Assembly: GCF_030532325.1 (NCBI RefSeq)
Contig: NZ_JAUNLS010000005.1
Location: 80,250-144,249 of the forward strand
From: Corynebacterium sp.
GTDB lineage: Bacteria; Actinomycetota; Actinomycetes; Mycobacteriales; Mycobacteriaceae
Direction of reading: 5' to 3'
Length of the DNA: 64,000 nucleotides
Both the position numbers and the translations under genes were made by a program. This document shows positions 56,976 through 64,000 of this stretch, in pieces. The notes under the pieces were generated by a model. The model ran no database searches. It worked only from the letters and a program-made list of their open reading frames with translations, and had not been told where the DNA came from. Position 1 is the stretch's first letter. Each line of letters begins with the position of its first letter.

Positions 56976-57722
56976 ATGACTAACGGAAAGCTGATTCTTC
57001 TTCGTCACGGACAGTCCGAGTGGAACAAGTCCAATCAGTTCACCGGCTGGGTGGACGTCAACCTGACCGAGCAGGGCGAGGCCGAAGCCAAGCGCGGCGG
57101 CGAGCTCCTCAAGGAAAAGGGCATCCTGCCCGACATCGTGTACACCTCCCTGCTGCGCCGCGCGATCCGCACCGCCAACATCGCGCTGGATGCCGCTGAC
57201 CGCCACTGGATCCCGGTGGTGCGCGATTGGCGCCTCAACGAGCGCCACTACGGCGCACTACAGGGCCTGAACAAGGCGGAGACCAAGGACAAGTACGGCG
57301 AGGAGCAGTTCATGGCCTGGCGCCGCTCCTACGGCACCCCGCCGCCGGAGCTCGATGACTCCTCCGAGTACTCCCAGGCCAAGGACCCGCGCTACGCCAA
57401 CCTGGAGTCCGTCCCGCGCACCGAGTGCCTCAAGGACGTCGTCGCCCGCTTCGTGCCCTACTTCGAGGAAGAGATCCTGCCGCGCGTCAAGCGTGGTGAG
57501 ACCGTCCTCGTCGCCGCGCACGGCAACTCCCTGCGCGCGCTGGTCAAGCACCTGGACAACATCTCCGAAGAGGACATCGCTGGCCTCAACATCCCCACAG
57601 GCATCCCGCTGGTCTACGAGATCGCCGAGGACGGCTCCGTGGTCAACCCGGGCGGCACCTACCTGGACCCGGAGGCCGCTGCAGCTGGCGCCGCCGCGGT
57701 TGCTGCTCAGGGCGGCAAGTAA
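56976..57722 (+). CDS. gpmA: 2,3-bisphosphoglycerate-dependent phosphoglycerate mutase
   Basis: Interconverts 3- and 2-phosphoglycerate. 248 aa, the normal dPGM length. Catalytic phospho-His in [12 protein letters not shown] (near 12), second His in [15 protein letters not shown], and [19 protein letters not shown] 56976 gives the standard [12 protein letters not shown] start; in-frame ATG 56964 would add four residues. It follows mshA by 73 nt. Confidence 0.95.
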   Translation: MTNGKLILLRHGQSEWNKSNQFTGWVDVNLTEQGEAEAKRGGELLKEKGILPDIVYTSLLRRAIRTANIALDAADRHWIPVVRDWRLNERHYGALQGLNKAETKDKYGEEQFMAWRRSYGTPPPELDDSSEYSQAKDPRYANLESVPRTECLKDVVARFVPYFEEEILPRVKRGETVLVAAHGNSLRALVKHLDNISEEDIAGLNIPTGIPLVYEIAEDGSVVNPGGTYLDPEAAAAGAAAVAAQGGK

Positions 57723-57777
57723 GTCCAACTAAGCGCCAAGTGAGCGCGGCACCCTCCGGGGCGCCTACACTAAGCAC

Positions 57778-59034
57778 GTGAGTTTTCTTTTTGGTTTCCT
57801 CGTCGGAGCGGCGGCCTGCGGGCTCGCCGTTCCGGCGATTGCGCGTATCCGGGAGCGCATCGAGCGCCGCGCCCGCGCGGCCGAGGCCAACAAGATCACC
57901 AATGTCAACCAGGTCCTCCACCTGGCGGTGCAGGGCTCGCCGGCGGGCGTGGCCGTGCTCGCGCGCAATAAGGACGTCATCTTTTCCAACGCCGCGGCCC
58001 ACGAGATGTCGATGGTGCATGATCGCACCATTAACCCGGACATCTGGTCCGTGGCCGAGGAGGTCTTCGAGGACAAGGAAGACCGCACCCTCGACTTGTC
58101 CATTCCCAAGCGCCGCACCGGCAACCGCGTCACCCAGGTGCGCGCGGTGGTCAAGCCGCTGACGCTTAACGACGATCGCTTCGTCATCATCTACGGCACC
58201 GACGAGTCCGAGTCCGTGCGCATGGAATCGGCCCGCCGCGACTTCGTGGCTAATGTCTCCCACGAACTCAAGACCCCGGTCGGGGGCATCGCCCTGCTGG
58301 CCGAGGCCCTCCTGCAGGACCCGGAGGATCCCGAGCACGTGGCCTACTTCGGCGGCAAGATTCACAAGGAATCGCTGCGCATGGCGGAAATGGTCAACGA
58401 GCTCATCTCCCTGTCCAAGCTGCAGGGAGCGGAGGCGCTGCCGGAGATGGAGCCGGTGGAGCTCGATGACATCATTGACGAGGCCGTCGCCCGCAACCAG
58501 CTGGCCGCCGAGGCCCAACAGAACCAGCTCACCTGCGGACAGCCCCTCGGCGTGAAGGTGATGGGGGATAGGTCCTTGCTGGTCACCGCCATTTCCAACC
58601 TCATCTCCAACGCCATCCACTACTCGCCGGAGGAGATGCCTGTCTCCATCACCCAGAAGGTGGTGGGGGATAACGTGGTGCTCGTGCGGGTCACCGACCG
58701 CGGCATCGGCATCGCCCCGGAGGATCAGAAGCGGGTCTTCGAGCGCTTCTTCCGCGTGGACAAGGCGCGCTCCCGACAGACGGGTGGAACGGGCCTGGGC
58801 TTGGCCATCGTCAAGCACGTGGTGGCCAACCACGGCGGCAACATCAAGCTGTGGTCGCGGCCCGGCACCGGCTCGACGTTTACCATCGAGCTGCCCATTT
58901 ATGCCGAGGAAAAGCCAGCGGATACGCTGGAAGCGCAGGATAATAAGAAGGATGGGGCTTTAAGCTCCGCTGCTCAGGGCCTCCCGCGTGCCGTGGCGCG
59001 GGTGGCAGCACGTCGAAAGGATAAATCACAATGA
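57778..59034 (+). CDS. senX3: Sensor histidine kinase SenX3-like
   Basis: 418 aa. One TM segment at the very N-terminus (FLFGFLVGAAACGLAVPAI), a PAS-like domain (about 45-140: LAVQGSPAGVAVLARNKDVIFSN), the dimerisation/phosphoacceptor His in FVANVSHELKTPVGG near 161, and the ATPase domain with N box NLISNAIHYSP, G1 DRGIGIAP and G2 GTGLGLAIVKHV. The SenX3/RegX3 pair senses phosphate limitation in mycobacteria; in corynebacteria the orthologue lies in the same place after gpmA. TACACT lies 6 nt before GTG 57778, a leaderless start. The stop overlaps regX3. Confidence 0.92.
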   Translation: MSFLFGFLVGAAACGLAVPAIARIRERIERRARAAEANKITNVNQVLHLAVQGSPAGVAVLARNKDVIFSNAAAHEMSMVHDRTINPDIWSVAEEVFEDKEDRTLDLSIPKRRTGNRVTQVRAVVKPLTLNDDRFVIIYGTDESESVRMESARRDFVANVSHELKTPVGGIALLAEALLQDPEDPEHVAYFGGKIHKESLRMAEMVNELISLSKLQGAEALPEMEPVELDDIIDEAVARNQLAAEAQQNQLTCGQPLGVKVMGDRSLLVTAISNLISNAIHYSPEEMPVSITQKVVGDNVVLVRVTDRGIGIAPEDQKRVFERFFRVDKARSRQTGGTGLGLAIVKHVVANHGGNIKLWSRPGTGSTFTIELPIYAEEKPADTLEAQDNKKDGALSSAAQGLPRAVARVAARRKDKSQ

Positions 59035-59729
59035 CGACTATCCTCATCGTCGAAGATGAAGAGTCGCTTGCCGATCCACTAGCGTTCCTCCTCCGCAAGG
59101 AGGGCTTCGAGGTCATCCTCGCACCCGATGGGCCCAGCGCGCTTGAGCAGTTCAATGCCAACTCCATCGACATCGTGCTGCTGGACCTCATGCTGCCGGG
59201 CATGTCCGGCACCGACGTGTGCAAGCAGCTGCGCGCCACCTCCTCCGTGCCGGTCATCATGGTCACCGCGCGCGACTCCGAGATTGACAAAGTGGTGGGC
59301 CTCGAGCTCGGTGCCGACGACTACGTGACCAAGCCCTACTCCTCCCGCGAGCTCATCGCCCGCATTCGCGCGGTGCTGCGCCGCGGCGGGGACAACGCCG
59401 CCGACTCCGCCGGGGACGAGCCGGAGGAGCAGATCCTTGAGGGCGGCCGCGTGCGCATGGATGTCGAGCGCCACACCGTGCTTGTCGAAGGCGAACCCGT
59501 CTCCATGCCGCTCAAAGAATTCGATCTGCTGGAGTACCTCCTGCGCAACGCGGGCCGCGTGCTGACCCGCGGGCAGCTCATTGACCGCATCTGGGGCGCC
59601 GATTATGTTGGCGACACCAAGACCCTCGACGTGCACGTCAAGCGCCTGCGCTCCAAGATCGAGGCCGAGCCCTCCCGCCCGCAGCACCTGGTGACGGTGC
59701 GCGGCCTGGGCTATAAGTTCGAGCTCTAG
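59031..59729 (+). CDS. regX3: Response regulator RegX3-like (OmpR/PhoB family)
   Basis: 232 aa. Receiver domain with the acidic pair in VEDEESLADPL, the phospho-acceptor Asp in IDIVLLDLMLPGMSG near residue 52, and Lys in DDYVTKPYSSREL. C-terminal winged helix (about 135-230) with LLEYLLRNAGRVLTRGQLIDRIWGADYVGDTKTLDVHVKRLRSKI. ATGA overlap with senX3 couples their translation. Confidence 0.94.
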   Translation: MTTILIVEDEESLADPLAFLLRKEGFEVILAPDGPSALEQFNANSIDIVLLDLMLPGMSGTDVCKQLRATSSVPVIMVTARDSEIDKVVGLELGADDYVTKPYSSRELIARIRAVLRRGGDNAADSAGDEPEEQILEGGRVRMDVERHTVLVEGEPVSMPLKEFDLLEYLLRNAGRVLTRGQLIDRIWGADYVGDTKTLDVHVKRLRSKIEAEPSRPQHLVTVRGLGYKFEL

Positions 59730-59749
59730 CCCGCGAGTCTTCGTTCCCG

Positions 59750-60637
59750 CTAGTTCTTGTCCGCCGGGTGGCGCGTGAGCTCCACGCCCGCCGCGGCGGC
59801 TTGTTCACGCGCGGTGCAGTGCCGGGCCAGGATCTCGTAGCACTTCTCGCCCATGAGGGCGATGAGCTCCGTCTTCTGCGACTTCCACAGCGGCTCCTCC
59901 GCGGTGTGGCAGGCCGGGTCCGCGGAGCAGTACCAATCAAAGTCCTCGCCGCCGTTGCCCCAGCCGCGGCGGTCGTACTCGCCAATCACCGTGCGCAGGA
60001 TCTCCTGGCCGTCTGTGCGCTCCTCATAGTCTTCGTGGCGGCGAATGGGCAGCTGCCAGCACACCTCTGGCTTGACCACGGTTAGCTCCTCGCCCTCGGC
60101 GATGGCCCACTGGTGGATGGCGCAGCCCGGGCCCGTTTGCCAGCCGGTGCGGTTGGCAAAGATGCACGCGCCGCCAACAACCGGCGTCTTCAGTGCCGGC
60201 TCCGGCTCGCCGTCCTCGCCGTCGAGCTCGTCCCACTCCAGCCAGGGCTCCAGCTCGGTGGGATCCTCGGCGGCGAGGTACTCATCTACCCCCGCCGGGC
60301 GCAGCTGCCAGAAGCGCGCGGGCATGCGCGTGACGGCGTCGTAAAGCTGCTCGCGGTCAGTCTCATCGGCCATGTAGGCGCCGTGCACGCAGCACCCGAC
60401 GTCGGGCTGCTGCTTGTCGATGCCATGACACGCCGGCGTACCAAACTGGCAGCTGTAGTGCGATTCCAGCCAGGTCAGATCGACGGAAAAGACGTGCTCG
60501 GGATCATCCGGATCCGTGAACTCAAACCATTCACGCGGGAAGTCAGGGGCCTTTTCACGGCCGGCGAGGATGGAGGCGGCGGCGGGAGAGGTCGCGGGAA
60601 AACCCAGGTAAACCTCGTTCGAATTTGGGCGATTCAC
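59750..60637 (-). CDS. Cys-rich conserved actinobacterial protein
   Basis: 295 aa, no signal or TM. Cys and His residues occur in recurring motifs: [27 protein letters not shown] near 75, [23 protein letters not shown] near 160, [14 protein letters not shown] near 195, [17 protein letters not shown] near 240. This spacing suggests a metal or Fe-S cluster site. It is conserved between regX3 and ppx in relatives, but I know of no assigned function. Resembles DUF3109-type cysteine-cluster proteins in layout only. It faces the divergent ppx gene across 33 nt. Confidence 0.75.
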   Translation of the reverse strand: MNRPNSNEVYLGFPATSPAAASILAGREKAPDFPREWFEFTDPDDPEHVFSVDLTWLESHYSCQFGTPACHGIDKQQPDVGCCVHGAYMADETDREQLYDAVTRMPARFWQLRPAGVDEYLAAEDPTELEPWLEWDELDGEDGEPEPALKTPVVGGACIFANRTGWQTGPGCAIHQWAIAEGEELTVVKPEVCWQLPIRRHEDYEERTDGQEILRTVIGEYDRRGWGNGGEDFDWYCSADPACHTAEEPLWKSQKTELIALMGEKCYEILARHCTAREQAAAAGVELTRHPADKN

Positions 60638-60670
60638 ACCTAACCACGGTAGACCTACTACTCTAGAGGC

Positions 60671-61600
60671 GTGCGATTAGGTGTATTAGATGTCGGTAGT
60701 AATACCGTCCACCTCGTGGCTGTCGATGCCACGACGGGTGGTCGGCCTACCCCGATGAGCGACTGGAAGACCCCGCTGCGCCTGGTGGAGCAGCTGGATG
60801 AGGATGGCAACATCCACGACAAGGGCCTGAAGAAGCTGATCTCTGCGGTCGGTGAGGCCAAGGAGCTTGCCTCCAAACTGGGTTGTGCCGAACTCATGCC
60901 CTTTGCCACCTCTGCGGTGCGTTCCGCGACCAATTCCGCGGAGGTCCTCGACCAAGTGGAGGACGCCACCGGGGTGCGCCTGGAGATCCTCTCCGGCGAG
61001 GAGGAAGCCCGCCTGACCTTCCTGGCTGCCCGCCGCTGGTACGGCTGGTCCGCCGGCCGCATCACCAACCTCGACATCGGCGGCGGCTCCCTGGAGCTGT
61101 CCACCGGCACTGACGAGCACCCGGAGCTGGCCTTCTCGCTGGATCTGGGCGCGGGCCGCCTGACCCACAACTGGTTTGATACAGATCCGCCGGAGAAGGC
61201 CAAGGTGAACCTGCTGCGCGATTATATCGACGCTGAGCTCGCCCCCGTGGGGGAGAAGATGCGCGCGCTGGGCCCGGCCGGCCTGGGGGTTGGCACCTCG
61301 AAGACCTTCCGCACGCTGGCCCGGCTGACGGGCGCTGCGCCCTCGTCCGCGGGCCCCTTTGTCAAGCGCACCCTGACCGCACCGGGCCTGCGCCAGCTGA
61401 TTTCTTTCATCTCGCGCATGACTGCGGCGGACAGGGCGGACCTGGAGGGTGTAAGTTCTACCCGGTCGCATCAGATCGTCGCGGGCGCGCTCGTGGCTGA
61501 GGCCAGCATGCGTGCGCTGGGAATTGAGAAGCTGGAAATCTGCCCGTGGGCACTGCGCGAAGGTGTGATTCTGCGCCGTACCGATAAGGGACTGGAATAG
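60671..61600 (+). CDS. ppx: Ppx/GppA-family phosphatase (exopolyphosphatase)
   Basis: 309 aa, ASKHA fold. Phosphate-1 motif [19 protein letters not shown], central [14 protein letters not shown], phosphate-2 motif [14 protein letters not shown], and [16 protein letters not shown]. It would release phosphate from polyphosphate or hydrolyse pppGpp. Lacks the C-terminal HD domain of long Ppx proteins, normal for actinobacterial short forms. TACTCT lies 6 nt before GTG 60671, a leaderless start. Neighbour of the phosphate-sensing senX3-regX3 pair. Confidence 0.9.
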   Translation: MRLGVLDVGSNTVHLVAVDATTGGRPTPMSDWKTPLRLVEQLDEDGNIHDKGLKKLISAVGEAKELASKLGCAELMPFATSAVRSATNSAEVLDQVEDATGVRLEILSGEEEARLTFLAARRWYGWSAGRITNLDIGGGSLELSTGTDEHPELAFSLDLGAGRLTHNWFDTDPPEKAKVNLLRDYIDAELAPVGEKMRALGPAGLGVGTSKTFRTLARLTGAAPSSAGPFVKRTLTAPGLRQLISFISRMTAADRADLEGVSSTRSHQIVAGALVAEASMRALGIEKLEICPWALREGVILRRTDKGLE

Positions 61601-61609
61601 GAAGTAGAC

Positions 61610-62572
61610 GTGGCTGACGAGAAGCAATTGACCGTTGCCGAGCTGCTGGCTCGTAACGCTAAGGAACGAGGCACCGAGGGTACCTCCCGCCGTCGCCGGC
61701 GCCGCAGTGTGGAGGAGGGCGGAATCTCCGTCGCTGAGCTGACGGGTAACCTGCAGAAGGTCAAGGCCACGCCGACGCAGGCACGCCACTCCAGCGTGCC
61801 GCTGGATGAGACCGCGCCGGTGATCCCGGCCCCGAAGGCCGAGGACTCCTCCAAGCCCGCCGAGAAGGCAGCTGAGAAGCCGGACGAAAAGCCCGCGAAG
61901 GCCGAGAAGTCTGCGCAGGACAAGGCAGCAGAGAAGCCTGCAGAAAAGCCGGCCGAGGCCCAGAAGCGCCAGCCCTCCACCGAGGACACCCGCGTGATCA
62001 AGCGCGTCGAGAAGACCCCAGTCAAGGCTGAGGCCGGGTCCAAGCCTGAGACCAAGGCTGAGAACAAGCCCGCGGCCAAGGCCGGCGAAAAGAAGGCCGC
62101 TGCTCCGGCTGCGGACACCTCTGAAACGCAGCTCAAGGACACAACGGAAGAGAAGGACGCCAAGGCTGAGGCCTCTGCCGTTGACGCGGCCCGCACGCCG
62201 GCTACTGCCGAGACCGCTGACTCCCGGGAGACCACCGGCGAGCTCGAGCCCGTGCGTGACGAGGATCTGGACAAGGACCTCGATGAGTACTCCGATGAGG
62301 AGGACGACGAGGAAGAGGAGAAGCTCAACCTTTTCTCGGTTCTTATCCTGACCGTGGTGGGCGTTGTGCTGGGCGCGGTGGTGTTCAAGGGCTTCGAGAT
62401 CCTCTGGGACCGCTTCGACCGCCTCATCGTTGCCATCCTGGGCGTCGTGGTCACTGGCGTCATGGTGGGCTTGGTCCACGCACTGCGCACCAACCGCGAC
62501 GGACTCTCCATGTTCCTGGGGGCCATCGTGGGCCTGGTGCTCACTTTCGGCCCCTTGCTCATCGTCATGTAA
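61610..62572 (+). CDS. Membrane protein with a long Lys/Ala/Glu/Pro-rich cytoplasmic domain
   Basis: 320 aa from GTG 61610 (AGGAAG upstream), 9 nt after ppx. The first 230 residues are charged low complexity with repeated EKPAEK/AEKP units and a basic patch (GTSRRRRRRSVEEGG) that could bind nucleic acid or membrane lipids. An acidic run (DEDLDKDLDEYSDEEDDEEEE) precedes three TM helices (about 240-318). Homologues follow ppx in other corynebacteria; function unknown. Confidence 0.82.
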   Translation: MADEKQLTVAELLARNAKERGTEGTSRRRRRRSVEEGGISVAELTGNLQKVKATPTQARHSSVPLDETAPVIPAPKAEDSSKPAEKAAEKPDEKPAKAEKSAQDKAAEKPAEKPAEAQKRQPSTEDTRVIKRVEKTPVKAEAGSKPETKAENKPAAKAGEKKAAAPAADTSETQLKDTTEEKDAKAEASAVDAARTPATAETADSRETTGELEPVRDEDLDKDLDEYSDEEDDEEEEKLNLFSVLILTVVGVVLGAVVFKGFEILWDRFDRLIVAILGVVVTGVMVGLVHALRTNRDGLSMFLGAIVGLVLTFGPLLIVM

Positions 62573-62589
62573 AGCAGGCGTCGTCTACA

Positions 62590-62633
62590 AGGCTCTGGTG
62601 AGAGTTTAGGCTCTTGGCCAGGGTCTTTTTGTT
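62590..62633 (+). terminator. Probable terminator after the ppx unit
   Basis: GGCTCTGG and CCAGGGTC can pair with mismatches, with inner GAG/CTC pairing, followed by TTTTTGTTA. The stem is imperfect. Confidence 0.45.
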
Positions 62634-62696
62634 ATCTGCCGCACCGATCGAGTCTTTGTTGTAAAAGAGGATATTCTCCCTCAGATTGGGATCTAA

Positions 62697-63881
62697 CTAT
62701 GAATCGAGCGGGGTCCTTGTAATTGAAAAAACTCCCAGCAAAATGGTTATGACACCACCGCGCATCATCAATGAGATCACATTGGAGGGGGTGACGAATA
62801 GCCCAGCGATGTAAGACGAAAAGACAAAGAAATAGATGCAAAAAACAAATGCGGGGATTAATTTAGCTCTTCGATCTTCCGGGATCGACTTCATAAGCAG
62901 TGACGTAACGGAGACATTTTGCCCACCGTTTCCAATTCCTAAAAGAAAGCCTGAAACGAGGGCTAAGACAACATTCCACGGTAGGAATAGTAAGACTATC
63001 GCTGCCCCAGTAATGATGCCGGATAACCCTATGCCAATTTGCGTGTTACGCTTGGCGATTGCTTGTATTAGAACTGGGCCTAGAACAAGCCCTATACTGA
63101 TGGAAGCGCCCACAAGACCGTAGTCTGACTCTCGTCTCCCCTGTACGTCGAGCAGATATATGACAATGCCTACGTTAACTACTGAGCCAAAGAAGGCTAC
63201 GCCCATAGGCGGCAGTAGTCTTACGGCTAACCTAGGAAGCGTCAATAATTCGACTATTGAACCTGAAAAGCTTGCTTTGGTTTTAGACGAGGATTCTTTC
63301 TCTTCCGTTGTTGGGCAAAGCACGGGGGGGGGGAGCTGCCTTAATGCGAACGAGGCGCTTACTAAGCAGAAGCCGGCACTAGCCAGATAGATATATAAAG
63401 AACCGATGGGGTATAGCAGGCCTCCCAATGCCGGTCCAACAACGAATCCTGCATTCCTGATGGTTGTTATCCACTTGTTTACTGAATCAAATTGTTGCTT
63501 TTCAAAAGACTCAGTGACGATGAGTAAAACAATCACCCAGAGGAGCGCCCCAAGGAGTCCGAGAGCGCCGCCAAACAAGATCGCGAGGATAGGAGCGCGG
63601 TTTTTATAGAGGTAGACGCAGAGAAGTACAACGACGGCTTCGCCGTAAAGTACTGAAGAAGCCATCCGCGTTAAATTTTTTCCCTGAATAAGGACCTGTT
63701 GTGATAAAGGGCTAGCGAGCAGCGCACCGGCTGTGGAGAAAGCGAAAAGAAGTGAGGGCCACAGTCCACGTCCATTGTCTATTTCAAGAAGGAGGACAGT
63801 TGCAATCAGTTCATCGACGACGCTTGCGAAAAATAGAAGTGCAAGGGCTAATATCCGGTGGGTCTTAGTCTTTAAGGTCAT
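62697..63881 (-). CDS. MFS transporter, A/T-rich
   Basis: 394 aa with about 12 TM helices: LALALLFFASVVDELIATVLLLE, ILFGGALGLLGALLWVIVLLIV, GFVVGPALGGLLYPIGSLYIY, FFGSVVNVGIVIYLLDVQGRRESDYGLVGASISIGLVLG. The pattern resembles MFS_3 (macrolide/enterobactin-type) exporters; substrate unknown. Start uncertain: ATG 63881 gives a normal MFS N-terminus, while the frame extends to 63992. It is clearly more A/T-rich than the preceding core genes, which marks the start of another accessory region continuing past the right edge. Confidence 0.75.
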   Translation of the reverse strand: MTLKTKTHRILALALLFFASVVDELIATVLLLEIDNGRGLWPSLLFAFSTAGALLASPLSQQVLIQGKNLTRMASSVLYGEAVVVLLCVYLYKNRAPILAILFGGALGLLGALLWVIVLLIVTESFEKQQFDSVNKWITTIRNAGFVVGPALGGLLYPIGSLYIYLASAGFCLVSASFALRQLPPPVLCPTTEEKESSSKTKASFSGSIVELLTLPRLAVRLLPPMGVAFFGSVVNVGIVIYLLDVQGRRESDYGLVGASISIGLVLGPVLIQAIAKRNTQIGIGLSGIITGAAIVLLFLPWNVVLALVSGFLLGIGNGGQNVSVTSLLMKSIPEDRRAKLIPAFVFCIYFFVFSSYIAGLFVTPSNVISLMMRGGVITILLGVFSITRTPLDS

Positions 63882-64000
63882 GGTGAGAGTGAATAAATGC
63901 AAAGCCCTAAGCTTGCTTAAAGTTGGCGGTTTAATGTGCGGCTTTGTGGGGGGGATGTGGGAATGCTCAGGGTGCTGGCATGCATTCCGCAAATGGGAAG

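Overview
The window is chromosomal DNA of a Corynebacterium-type actinobacterium. The evidence is the gene content: three corynomycolyltransferases, a single-chain type I fatty acid synthase, MshA (mycothiol), RamB next to lpd and a three-gene sdhCAB operon, the SenX3/RegX3 pair beside gpmA, and a fused RmlC-RmlD protein. Many genes have a TANNNT -10 box only 6-8 nt before the start codon, the leaderless arrangement common in this genus. I would place it near the C. aurimucosum/minutissimum group, but only as a guess.

Layout. 1-4.1 kb: a membrane-anchored DsbA-like thiol oxidoreductase (cut by the left edge) and the dTDP-rhamnose genes rmlA, rmlCD and rmlB on the minus strand. 4.2-8.3 kb: an M1 aminopeptidase and two tandem mycolyltransferases. 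A 36-codon gene with its own terminator follows (8.63 kb) and may encode a small mycomembrane peptide. 8.9-16.9 kb: central carbon metabolism (lpd, ramB, sdhCAB plus a small membrane protein), with a two-gene unknown unit at 10.5-11.0 kb. 17-20 kb: an MFS permease, an NAD-dependent epimerase with an operator-like site, and a DoxX protein. 20.0-21.6 kb: a small accessory patch (Rep-like HTH protein, secreted Cys-containing protein, two-TM protein). 21.7-33.9 kb: envelope and housekeeping genes, including DUF445, DUF2516 and DeoC-like proteins, an LmeA-like protein, a methyltransferase, DUF2505, murB, luxS, a YihY protein and a UDG-like protein.

34.0-38.7 kb is an A/T-richer defence island. It holds a BsuBI/PstI-type restriction-modification pair and a translationally coupled pair made of an unknown protein and an XRE-ImmA/IrrE protein. 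38.9-48.1 kb is the fatty acid synthase gene, with nested inverted repeats upstream of its start. 48.3-51 kb: a third mycolyltransferase and a YbjN-like protein. 51.0-52.0 kb is a segment of about 1 kb flanked by perfect 66-bp copies of the 3' end of fadD, which looks like a small inserted element carrying a secreted protein gene and an unknown gene. 52-64 kb: two tandem acyl-CoA ligases, mshA, gpmA, senX3-regX3, a Cys-rich protein, ppx, a membrane protein and an MFS gene at the right edge.

Taken together, much of the window serves the envelope: fatty acid synthesis (FAS-I), acyl activation (two FadD), mycolate transfer (three Cmt), the rhamnose donor for the arabinogalactan linker (Rml) and peptidoglycan precursor synthesis (MurB). 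The most novel-looking parts are the 1-kb element with duplicated fadD ends, the accessory patch at 20-21.6 kb, the unknown/ImmA-IrrE pair, the 36-aa peptide, and a dispersed intergenic repeat present at 27.8 and 49.7 kb.
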